From an uncultured Eubacteriales bacterium (GTDB lineage: Bacteria > Bacillota_A > Clostridia > Christensenellales > Aristaeellaceae): 11,243 nt of DNA. Positions within the stretch are counted from its first letter, which is position 1, and each line of letters opens with the position of its first letter. Below, piece by piece: positions 5,748 to 11,243 of this stretch. Below the pieces are notes generated by a model. The model searched no databases. It was not told the DNA's origin and worked only from the letters and a program-made list of their open reading frames with translations. The DNA is taken from contig CADCQZ010000405.1 of NCBI GenBank assembly GCA_902803675.1, positions 1 through 11,243 on the forward strand. Direction: 5' to 3'. The translations under genes were made by a program, and so were the position numbers.

Positions 5748-6770
5748 TTGGAAAGGGTCATACGTTTTGACTTGAAGCCGTGGAGCCGCAGCGTTTATTC
5801 CGCCATTCGCGATGCCCAGGTCATGGCCGGGTACGACAGGGCCTGCAGGTCCGCGTTCACCGCGGAGGGGACGGACGAGGGAGATTTCATGATCCCGCCC
5901 GGGTTCGATTATTTCTCCGAGGAGGGCCTCCGCGGTCTTGAAGCCGATAAAAAAAGAGAACTGGTTCTGGAACGGTTCGATCAGGAGATCTACTGGATCT
6001 CTTCCCATGAGGAGAACCTCCTGAAGCTTCTCCTGATCGGGGACGGTTCGGTGCCCTTCGTGCCGCCGATGGTGCCCGTGGCGGAGGGACTTTTTCGGCG
6101 CTGCTGGTGTTATATCGGGTATGACGGGGACTATCAGCTCAGGCTCCAGGACGGCCTGACCCGTCTTCTGACGGAAAGGCTCCAGAGCCCAGCCTTCGCC
6201 ATGTCCCGGCACATGATGTTCCGTCTGGAAGCGATCATATTCTCCATCGTGTTCGTCTACGGCTACGCCAATCTGTCCCTGACCACCGACATGATCTGTG
6301 AGGCGGTCACCCAGGCGGGCCTTAAAATGGACGGCACCAGCCTGAAGCGCACCGCGAAAGGCCTGGCCGATCACATCCGCCGGGAGCCCGGGGGAGAATA
6401 CCTGATCCATCCGGCTCTCCGGGACCCGGATAAGCTCATGGCCCAGTCCCTGAACTACTGGAACGGCAATATGGCCATCACGATCCAGAACCTTCAGGGC
6501 GGGATGAACGCCTGCCTTCCCGTGGAAAGGGAGGCGGTGGAAGCGGCCAACAGGTACCTGGCGGAGCTGAGCCGGAACGACCCGGAACTGGAGCATATCC
6601 AGGAAAATGTCTATTATATGTTCAAACAGGGCGCTTCCCTGGAGGAGGCGGAGGAATACCTCAGTCCCAAACTGAGTTTTTCGGGCTCCAGGCAGCTTCG
6701 GTCGATCCTTGAGAGCCTGAAACGCGACGTGGTCCCCTGGGGAGCGGCGCCGGGGAGCGTGATCAGCTGA
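5748..6770 (+). CDS. Unrecognised 340-aa protein, first gene of the rluA-like operon
   Basis: I do not recognise a family. The start is TTG at 5748, 7 bases after AAGGAGG, in a frame that stays open to TGA at 6768-6770. The protein has no signal peptide; it reads as mostly helical and soluble, with one hydrophobic stretch near residues 155-172 (LEAIIFSIVFVYGYANL) that is probably a buried helix. Residues 173-205 (SLTTDMICEAVTQAGL onward) could be a helix-turn-helix-like unit, but this is only an impression. Acidic helical repeats dominate the C-terminal third. The stop codon overlaps the ATG of the pseudouridine synthase gene (TGATG), so the two are translationally coupled and may act together. 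Codon use resembles the neighbours, giving no sign of recent transfer. Confidence 0.8.
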   Translation: MERVIRFDLKPWSRSVYSAIRDAQVMAGYDRACRSAFTAEGTDEGDFMIPPGFDYFSEEGLRGLEADKKRELVLERFDQEIYWISSHEENLLKLLLIGDGSVPFVPPMVPVAEGLFRRCWCYIGYDGDYQLRLQDGLTRLLTERLQSPAFAMSRHMMFRLEAIIFSIVFVYGYANLSLTTDMICEAVTQAGLKMDGTSLKRTAKGLADHIRREPGGEYLIHPALRDPDKLMAQSLNYWNGNMAITIQNLQGGMNACLPVEREAVEAANRYLAELSRNDPELEHIQENVYYMFKQGASLEEAEEYLSPKLSFSGSRQLRSILESLKRDVVPWGAAPGSVIS

Positions 6771-7618
6771 TGCATCTATATCGTTGGCGGATCCCGGAAA
6801 AGGAAAACGGCTCCACCGTCTTCAACGCGGTGCGGCGCGGCCTGCCGCTGATGCCCAGGGAACAGATCCTCAGGGCTTTTGCGCGGCGGGATGTCCGGAT
6901 GGATGATGCCCGCTGCCGGCGGGACGATCCGGCCCGCCCGGGCTGTACGGTCAGCGTCTACACGGACTTTTTTCCGCAGATCAGGGTCCTTTATGAGGAT
7001 GAACGGGTGGTGGTGATCCACAAGCCGGCGGGGCTCTGCGTCGAGGACGAGGCCTGCGGCATGACGGTGCTGAGCCTTCTTACGGAGATGTTCTCTCAGC
7101 CCGTCTGGCTCTGCCACCGGCTCGATACCCGCACGGAGGGGGTCCTTCTGCTGGCCAGGGACGAGGAGGCTTACCGCCTGTGCGCGGACGCTTTCGCCGC
7201 CCGGCAGACCGAAAAGCGCTACGAGTGTCTGGTGCGCGGGAAGATGGACCCGCCGGAAGCCGTTCTGAACGCTTATCTGGTCAAGGACGCTCAGGCCGGG
7301 AAGGTGCGCGTGGTCACGCATCAGGGCCCGGGCGCGCTGAAGATCACGACGGGCTACAGCGTGCTGGAGGAATCGGACGGCATGAGCCGGCTCGCGGTCA
7401 CGCTCTATACCGGCCGCACCCATCAGATCAGGGCGCATATGGCCTTCATCGGTCATCCCGTGGTGGGGGATGACCTCTACGGGGACCGGCGGCTGAACCG
7501 GGCCCTGGGCCTGCCGCCGCTGAAGCTTTGCTCCGTGGAGCTCCGCCTGACCTTCCCTCCGGATGGACCTCTGTCCTATTTGAACGGGAAGCGATTCACC
7601 ACATCCGCGTCTTTTTAA
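6770..7618 (+). CDS. RluA-family RNA pseudouridine synthase
   Basis: A 282-aa enzyme that isomerises specific uridines to pseudouridine in rRNA or tRNA. The catalytic motif HRLDTRTEGVLLLA is at 116-129, with the catalytic aspartate at D119. Other family motifs: VVIHKPAGL (81-89), KRYECLVRG (149-157), and GRTHQIRAHM (215-224) followed by IGHPVVGDDLYG. Residues of about 13-65 resemble a reduced S4-like domain. The exact RNA target (an RluA, RluC or RluD-type site) cannot be assigned. Its start overlaps the stop of the preceding gene, and a HAD phosphatase gene follows after 9 bases. Confidence 0.9.
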   Translation: MHLYRWRIPEKENGSTVFNAVRRGLPLMPREQILRAFARRDVRMDDARCRRDDPARPGCTVSVYTDFFPQIRVLYEDERVVVIHKPAGLCVEDEACGMTVLSLLTEMFSQPVWLCHRLDTRTEGVLLLARDEEAYRLCADAFAARQTEKRYECLVRGKMDPPEAVLNAYLVKDAQAGKVRVVTHQGPGALKITTGYSVLEESDGMSRLAVTLYTGRTHQIRAHMAFIGHPVVGDDLYGDRRLNRALGLPPLKLCSVELRLTFPPDGPLSYLNGKRFTTSASF

Positions 7619-7627
7619 GGAGCAGAT

Positions 7628-8440
7628 ATGTCGGAAAAAGTGCTTTTGATCGCCCTTGACATCGACGGGACGCTGACCACCCGCCGGGGGATCATCCATC
7701 CGGACAACGCCGCGGCGGTCCGGGACGCCCAGCGGGCGGGGGTGATCGTGTCCATCGCGTCCGGCCGCTCGCCCGGCAATATTTTTCTGATGCTGCGCGA
7801 GGCCGGCCTCGTCTGCCCCCTGATCACCGTGAACGGGGCCCAGTGCACCGATGAGGCTCTGAATACCTTCGCCCTGCATCCGATGGCGCCGGGCACGGCC
7901 GCGGCGGTGTCCGATCTCCTGTTTTCCCGGGGCGTGCGTTTTTTCATGATGGGCGACGGCTTCGTCTGCACCAGTGATGAGACCATGCGCCACCACAGCG
8001 AGCTGCAGTTCGGCGAGCGCCTCACGGAGCTGGGCCACCGCTTCTTTCGGGGTCCTGCGGTGCTTGAGAAACTGGCGCGCACCGAAAACATCCTCAAGTT
8101 CTTCGTGCCGGAGACTCCCGGCCTGGACCGGATCCGTTCCGCGCTCAAGGCTCTGCCGGGCATCGACGTGACCCGATCCGGCCCGAACAATATCGAGATC
8201 CTGCCCCATGGGGTGGATAAAGCCGTCGGGATCAGGGATATGGCCGGGAAGTACGGCATCCCTGCGGAAAACGTCATGGCGGTGGGGGACGAGGAAAACG
8301 ATATCCCCATGCTGGACGCGGCGGGCTGGCCCGTGGCCATGGGGAACGCGGCGGAGGAAGTGAAGCGGCACGCCCGCTTCGTCACTCTCACGAATGATGA
8401 GGCCGGTGTCGCAGCTGCGATCAGGCGTCTGGTCCTTTAG
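7628..8440 (+). CDS. Cof-type HAD superfamily phosphatase
   Basis: A 270-aa cytosolic Mg-dependent phosphatase of the Cof/YbiV type (HAD with a C2 cap), a group acting on sugar phosphates, nucleotides or flavin precursors. Motif I is DIDGT with nucleophile D11 and D13; motif II is SIASGR (S45); motif III lysine is K198 within HGVDKAVGI; motif IV is GDEENDIPML with D221 and D225. The cap spans about 80-180. The ribosome binding site AAGGAG overlaps the stop codon of the pseudouridine synthase, so it is the third gene of that operon. It ends with TAG (8438-8440), which shows that TAG works as a normal stop in this genome. The substrate is unknown. Confidence 0.9.
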   Translation: MSEKVLLIALDIDGTLTTRRGIIHPDNAAAVRDAQRAGVIVSIASGRSPGNIFLMLREAGLVCPLITVNGAQCTDEALNTFALHPMAPGTAAAVSDLLFSRGVRFFMMGDGFVCTSDETMRHHSELQFGERLTELGHRFFRGPAVLEKLARTENILKFFVPETPGLDRIRSALKALPGIDVTRSGPNNIEILPHGVDKAVGIRDMAGKYGIPAENVMAVGDEENDIPMLDAAGWPVAMGNAAEEVKRHARFVTLTNDEAGVAAAIRRLVL

Positions 8441-8468
8441 GCGCGGCCGGTCAGGCATAAAAAACAGC

Positions 8469-8497
8469 TTGCGCAAAAGCGGCTTTCACGTTATACT
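8469..8497 (+). promoter_or_regulatory. Promoter of queT
   Basis: TTGCGC (8469-8474) and TATACT (8492-8497) are separated by 17 bases. Transcription would begin near 8503-8505, at the 5' edge of a GCGCTTTTAAGCGC hairpin (8504-8517) that precedes the riboswitch. Confidence 0.7.
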
Positions 8498-8517
8498 GTC
8501 CGGGCGCTTTTAAGCGC

Positions 8518-8559
8518 GGTGAGTTCGAGACCTTCCTCACCTAAAACAAAACTAAAGGA
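8518..8559 (+). promoter_or_regulatory. preQ1-I riboswitch upstream of queT
   Basis: The P1 stem GGTGAG (8518-8523) pairs with CTCACC (8536-8541). The loop begins TTC-G-AG and ends in a C directly before the 3' strand of P1, which corresponds to the ligand-pairing cytosine of known preQ1-I aptamers. An A-rich tail ACAAAACTAAAGGA (8546-8559) follows, close to the family tail. No terminator follows; the AAGGA of the tail lies within or beside the region where the ribosome would bind, so control of translation is likely: preQ1 binding would hide the site and lower QueT. In the loop, CCTT (8531-8534) can also pair with AAGG (8555-8558), which would seal the Shine-Dalgarno directly. Placement before a queuosine-precursor transporter supports the call. 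Confidence 0.82.
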
Positions 8560-8575
8560 TGGATAAGTACCGATC

Positions 8576-9064
8576 ATGAAGAAAGACCTTACGAGGAACA
8601 TCGTTTTCGGCGGCATGACGGCCGCCCTTTATGTTGTGCTGACGATGCTGGCGGCGGCCTTCGGCCTGGCCAGCGGCGCTGTTCAGGTCCGCCTGTCCGA
8701 AGCCCTGACGATCCTGCCCGTCTTCACGTCCGCGGCGATCCCGGGGCTGACGGTGGGCTGTGTCCTGGCGAATATCGTCACGGGCTGCGCCGCCTGGGAC
8801 GTGGTTTTCGGCAGCCTGGCGACCCTGATCGGGGCGGTGGGCACCCGGCTCCTGAAGGACAGGCCGATCCTGGCCTGGATCCCTCCGGTGATCAGCAATG
8901 TGGCGATCGTGCCCATCGTGCTGATGAAGGTCTACGGCCTTACGGACGCCTGGTGGTATCTCGCGCTGACCGTCGGCGCCGGCGAGATCATCTCCTGCGG
9001 CGTGCTGGGCCTTCTCCTGTACAGGTCTGTGAAGGACCTGCCCGTGCTGAAGGATCTGAAGTGA
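8576..9064 (+). CDS. queT: QueT-family queuosine precursor transporter (ECF S component)
   Basis: A 162-aa integral membrane protein with about five or six hydrophobic segments. The segment VQVRLSEALTILP (36-48) and the later FGSLATLIG (78-86) are typical of the QueT/DUF988 family, substrate-capture subunits of energy-coupling factor transporters that import preQ1 or related queuosine precursors. No ECF ATPase or transmembrane partner is encoded nearby, so it would share a general EcfAAT module made elsewhere (inference). The preQ1 riboswitch in its leader independently supports the substrate. The ATG is preceded by GGATAAG at about 8 bases, with AAAGGATGG further upstream. Confidence 0.9.
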   Translation: MKKDLTRNIVFGGMTAALYVVLTMLAAAFGLASGAVQVRLSEALTILPVFTSAAIPGLTVGCVLANIVTGCAAWDVVFGSLATLIGAVGTRLLKDRPILAWIPPVISNVAIVPIVLMKVYGLTDAWWYLALTVGAGEIISCGVLGLLLYRSVKDLPVLKDLK

Positions 9065-9071
9065 TCCGCTC

Positions 9072-9110
9072 CCGGCCTTTGCGCGAAGGTCTCACTGCGC
9101 TTCGGGCCGG
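9072..9110 (+). other. Hairpin after queT, possible weak terminator
   Basis: CCGGCC (9072-9077) pairs with GGCCGG (9105-9110), and an inner GCGC (9081-9084) with GCGC (9097-9100). No T-run follows directly; the nearest T-rich stretch is at about 9145-9149. It may end the queT transcript inefficiently or with help from Rho. Confidence 0.35.
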
Positions 9111-9153
9111 TGGTCGGACAGGGATCCGCGTGCGTTTTCAATGGTTTTTGTGC

Positions 9154-9182
9154 TTGACATTCTGTTTCAGGCATCGTATAAT
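9154..9182 (+). promoter_or_regulatory. Consensus sigma-A promoter for yceD-rpmF
   Basis: TTGACA (9154-9159) and TATAAT (9177-9182), both perfect, are separated by 17 bases. Transcription would start near 9189, about 20 bases before the yceD start. This is as strong as such promoters get, in keeping with ribosomal protein expression. Confidence 0.92.
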
Positions 9183-9211
9183 CGGATTTGGTCACGATTG
9201 GGGTGATTGGT

Positions 9212-9751
9212 TTGCGGTTGGATGTATCTGACGCGTTGAAGAGCCCGGGCGAGGAGTTTCCCTTCAGGTTGGAAGGGATCCTCCCGCAGCAGGAGATCTT
9301 CGGGGAAACGGTGACTTTTGACCGGGCGGTCATCAGCGGCACCGTTCGTTTCGAGGAGAATGTCCTGTACCTGTCCGGCACACTGTCGACTTCAGCTCAC
9401 GGTGCGTGCGCCGCTTGTGGAGAACCGGTCACATTCCCGGTCGAGGTTCCCGTCGACGAAGTCTTTACCCGTCTGAGCCATCAAATGATGCTGAAACGGG
9501 AAGCCGAAAAGACAAGTGACCTTGAGGAGGAGCAGCTGATCTTCGAGGGTTCCGGCGTGGAGCTGGAGCCGTTGGCGCTCACCCTGACCCTGCTTGAATT
9601 GCCTATCCGCTTCGAGTGCGTCCCCATCTGCGAAGCGATGCGGCAGGCCAGGCGGGACACAGATACCTTGAATGCTTGCCAGAAGGAGTTGCCCGACCAG
9701 CATCCTTTTTCGGCATTGCAGCAATTGCTGACAAAGGATCAGGAGGTGTGA
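9212..9751 (+). CDS. yceD: YceD/DUF177 family protein
   Basis: A 179-aa protein of the YceD/DUF177 family, linked to 23S rRNA accumulation and almost always encoded directly before rpmF, as here. The family pattern is visible: RLDVSDAL near the start, the ISGTVRFEENVLYLSGTLST strand region (41-60), a CAAC pair (66-69), and FEGSGVELEPLALTLTLLELPI (111-132). I chose the TTG start at 9212 because GGTGAT lies just upstream and the promoter's likely start site (about 9189) would leave no room for initiation at the TTG at 9188. In many Bacillota members the C-terminus carries a four- to six-cysteine cluster around a GLCPxCG motif; here only C136, C140 and C156 remain in ECVPICEAMRQ and LNACQ, so a metal site is doubtful. 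Confidence 0.85.
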   Translation: MRLDVSDALKSPGEEFPFRLEGILPQQEIFGETVTFDRAVISGTVRFEENVLYLSGTLSTSAHGACAACGEPVTFPVEVPVDEVFTRLSHQMMLKREAEKTSDLEEEQLIFEGSGVELEPLALTLTLLELPIRFECVPICEAMRQARRDTDTLNACQKELPDQHPFSALQQLLTKDQEV

Positions 9752-9754
9752 TGT

Positions 9755-9943
9755 ATGGCACTGCCAAAAGAGAAAGTATCCAAGGCCCGTGGCCGCAGCC
9801 GCCGCGCTAATTGGAAGCTCACCCCGCCCGCGCTGGTGGAGTGCACTCAGTGCCATCAGATGAAACTGGCCCACCGCGTTTGCAAGTTCTGCGGGTATTA
9901 CGCCGGGCGCCAGATCATCGTGATGGACGAAGAAAAGAAATAA
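9755..9943 (+). CDS. rpmF: 50S ribosomal protein bL32
   Basis: A 62-aa ribosomal protein of normal length. It opens with ALPKEKVSKARGRSRRANWK, the usual basic N-terminus, and has a complete zinc ribbon, C30-x2-C33 and C43-x2-C46. AGGAGGTG (9741-9748) lies 6 bases before the ATG, overlapping the end of yceD. The yceD-rpmF pair is widely conserved; the usual next gene is plsX, whereas here a T-box and valS follow. Confidence 0.97.
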   Translation: MALPKEKVSKARGRSRRANWKLTPPALVECTQCHQMKLAHRVCKFCGYYAGRQIIVMDEEKK

Positions 9944-9949
9944 TTTCCC

Positions 9950-10166
9950 CCTGAGAAGGGAAGGAGTAGGCGTTTCATCCTCTTCAGAGAGAGCGGCCAT
10001 GGCTGGGAGCCGCTCGGGGAACGCGCCGAAGGTCGTCCCGGAGGGCGGCGGGTGAATAATCAGCCCGCCCGTGAGCGCGCGATAAGCGTTTTAAGAGGCG
10101 GCGTCAGCCGCAAAGATAGGTGGTACCACGGAACCGCTCCGTCCTTTCGGGATGGGCGGTTTTTTT
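9950..10166 (+). promoter_or_regulatory. T-box riboswitch, valine (GUC specifier), controlling valS
   Basis: A T-box leader that senses uncharged tRNA-Val. The basal part of Stem I pairs GGGA (9958-9961) with TCCC (10036-10039). The specifier loop has AGGAGTA on its 5' side and GAAGGTCG on its 3' side, giving GUC (10032-10034), a valine codon, followed by a purine as usual. The next stem pairs GGCGTT (9968-9973) with AACGCGCC (10020-10027). AGAGAGAGCGG marks the distal AG-bulge region. A Stem III pairs GGGCGGCGGG with CCCGCCC (about 10043-10079). The T-box proper, GGTGGTACCACGG at 10119-10131, contains TGGT for pairing with the tRNA acceptor end. It competes with the terminator at 10132-10166. 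The leader begins within about ten bases of the rpmF stop and I find no promoter for it, so it may act on readthrough from the yceD-rpmF promoter. Confidence 0.92.
10132..10166 (+). terminator. T-box-controlled terminator before valS
   Basis: AACCGCTC and GGGCGGTT form the outer stem, with GTCC and GGAT inside it around TTTCG and one bulged C; seven T residues follow (10160-10166). The 5' arm overlaps the segment needed for the antiterminator, as in other T-box leaders. Confidence 0.9.
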
Positions 10167-10184
10167 GTAAAGGAGAATCGGGAT

Positions 10185-11243
10185 ATGAGCGAGTTCACCA
10201 TGGAAAAGAATTATGATCCTTCCAGGATCGAACAGAAGACCTATGAGAGGTGGGAATCTTCCGGCGCGTTCCGTGCTCAGATCAAGCCGGGCCGCAAGCC
10301 CTTCACCATCGTCATGCCGCCGCCCAACGTGACCGGGCAACTGCACATGGGCCACGCCATGGACTGCGTCCTGCAGGATTCCCTGACCCGCTTCCACCGC
10401 ATGATGGGGGATCCCACACTGTGGCTCCCGGGCACGGACCACGCTTCCATCGCCACCGAGGTCAAGGTGGTCGAGCAGCTCCGGGCCAAGGGCATCAAAA
10501 AAGAAGACCTCGGCCGCGAGGGCTTCCTTGAGCATGCCTGGGCCTGGAAAAGGGAGTACGGCGGGCGGATCACCCGTCAGCTGCGCCGCCTGGGCGCCTC
10601 CTGCGACTGGGACCGGGAACGCTTCACCATGGATGAGGGCTGCTCCAAGGCCGTCCGTGAGGTCTTCGTGCGCATGTATGAGAAAGGCCTCATCTACCGC
10701 GGGAACCGCCTGATCAACTGGTGTCCCTGCTGCAACACTTCCCTGTCCGACGCCGAGGTGGAGTACGAGGAGAAAGAAGGGCACTTCTGGCATATCCTGT
10801 ATCCCGTGAAGGAGACGGGCGAAATGCTGGAGCTGGCGACCACCCGGCCCGAGACCATGCTGGGCGATACGGCCGTGGCCATCAATCCCGCCGACCCCCG
10901 GTACGCGCATCTCCATGGCTGCCATGTGATCCTGCCCCTTGTCAACAAGGAGATCCCCATCGTGTGCGACGAGCACGCGGACATGGAAAAGGGCACCGGC
11001 GTGGTCAAGATCACCCCCGCCCACGATCCCAACGACTATGAAGTGGGCCAGCGCCACAGCCTGCCCATCATGCGGGTGTTCACCTACGAGGGCCGCATGA
11101 CCGGCCGCGAGGATTATCTGGCCGCGGAGGAGCTGTTCGCCTCGGGCAAGAACAGTGTCAACGAGCCCCATGTGCTGGACGGCGGCAAGTAGGCCGGCAT
11201 GACCACCCTGGAGGCCCGCAAGGCCATCGTGGCCGATCTCGAG
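10185..11243 (+). CDS. valS: Valyl-tRNA synthetase, 5' part, with an in-frame TAG at codon 336
   Basis: The N-terminal part of valyl-tRNA synthetase, which charges tRNA-Val; the gene runs off the window and the KMSKS region is not seen. The class I signature HMGH is at 54-57 within PPPNVTGQLHMGHA; RLINWCPCCNTSLSDAEVEYEE (175-196) leads into the editing domain, with ATTRPETMLGDTAV (218-231) and GVVKITPAHDPNDYEVG (272-288). The ATG at 10185 has AAAGGAG 9 bases upstream; upstream codons in the same frame lie in the terminator and are not coding. After GGK (333-335) the codon is TAG (11190-11192), yet the frame continues to the window end with AGMTTLEARKAIVADLE, the expected ValRS sequence. Family members have Tyr (TAC or TAT) at this place, so the TAG looks like a single-base change. 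A sequencing or assembly error is the simplest reading; a true nonsense mutation in an essential gene, or recoding, is less likely. Confidence 0.92.

Noticed and set aside
8438..8440. Readthrough of TAG at the end of the HAD gene as a sign of amber recoding
   Set aside because: The HAD protein ends at the normal family length, and the sequence behind TAG enters a promoter and riboswitch, so TAG is a true stop here.
6776..8476. 566-codon minus-strand reading frame
   Set aside because: It lies opposite the pseudouridine synthase and HAD genes, both with clear catalytic motifs; its His-, Arg- and Gly-rich composition is that of an antisense shadow.
1..11243. CRISPR array, insertion sequence, prophage or tRNA genes
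   Set aside because: No regularly spaced repeats, transposase or integrase motifs, terminal inverted repeats or tRNA cloverleaf were seen anywhere in the window.

Overview
The window looks like GC-rich Bacillota DNA, most likely from a Clostridia-type bacterium. Evidence: strong AGGAGG-type ribosome binding sites, near-consensus sigma-A promoters, a T-box leader before valS, a preQ1 riboswitch before queT, MetNIQ genes of Gram-positive style, and an rpmF with an intact four-cysteine zinc site. I cannot name the genus; a gut or rumen lineage is a guess.

Layout. Positions 1-1203 hold two minus-strand genes: a DUF362 protein lacking the usual ferredoxin insert, then the first codons of a secreted protein. 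Positions 1387-5669 are a methionine-uptake operon on the plus strand: a consensus promoter, a 27-codon leader peptide with seven Met codons inside a ten-codon stretch, an intrinsic terminator, then metQ, metN, metI and an M20 peptidase/amidohydrolase. Positions 5682-8440 hold an unrecognised 340-aa protein, an RluA-family pseudouridine synthase and a Cof-type HAD phosphatase, probably one operon. Positions 8469-9064 hold a promoter, a preQ1-I riboswitch and queT. Positions 9154-9943 hold a consensus promoter, a yceD/DUF177 gene and rpmF. From about 9950 a valine T-box precedes valS, which runs off the window and carries an in-frame TAG at 11190-11192.

Two items stand out, both in the met operon. 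First, the leader has the architecture of ribosome-mediated transcription attenuation for methionine: Met-codon run, stop codon, a segment able to pair with the terminator 5' arm, then the terminator. Bacillota usually control such operons with SAM riboswitches or T-boxes, and I see neither here. Second, the substrate-binding protein is a circular permutation of MetQ: the part that is normally C-terminal comes directly after the signal peptide and the normally N-terminal part follows it. It also has a signal-peptidase I type signal without a lipobox cysteine, unlike the usual lipoprotein MetQ.

How the genes work together (inference): low charged Met-tRNA would stall the leader ribosome, prevent termination and switch on uptake of methionine through MetQNI; the M20 enzyme may release methionine or another amino acid from an N-acyl or peptide form after import. 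The right half is housekeeping: queuosine precursor uptake under preQ1 control, large ribosomal subunit genes, and valyl-tRNA synthetase controlled by uncharged tRNA-Val.
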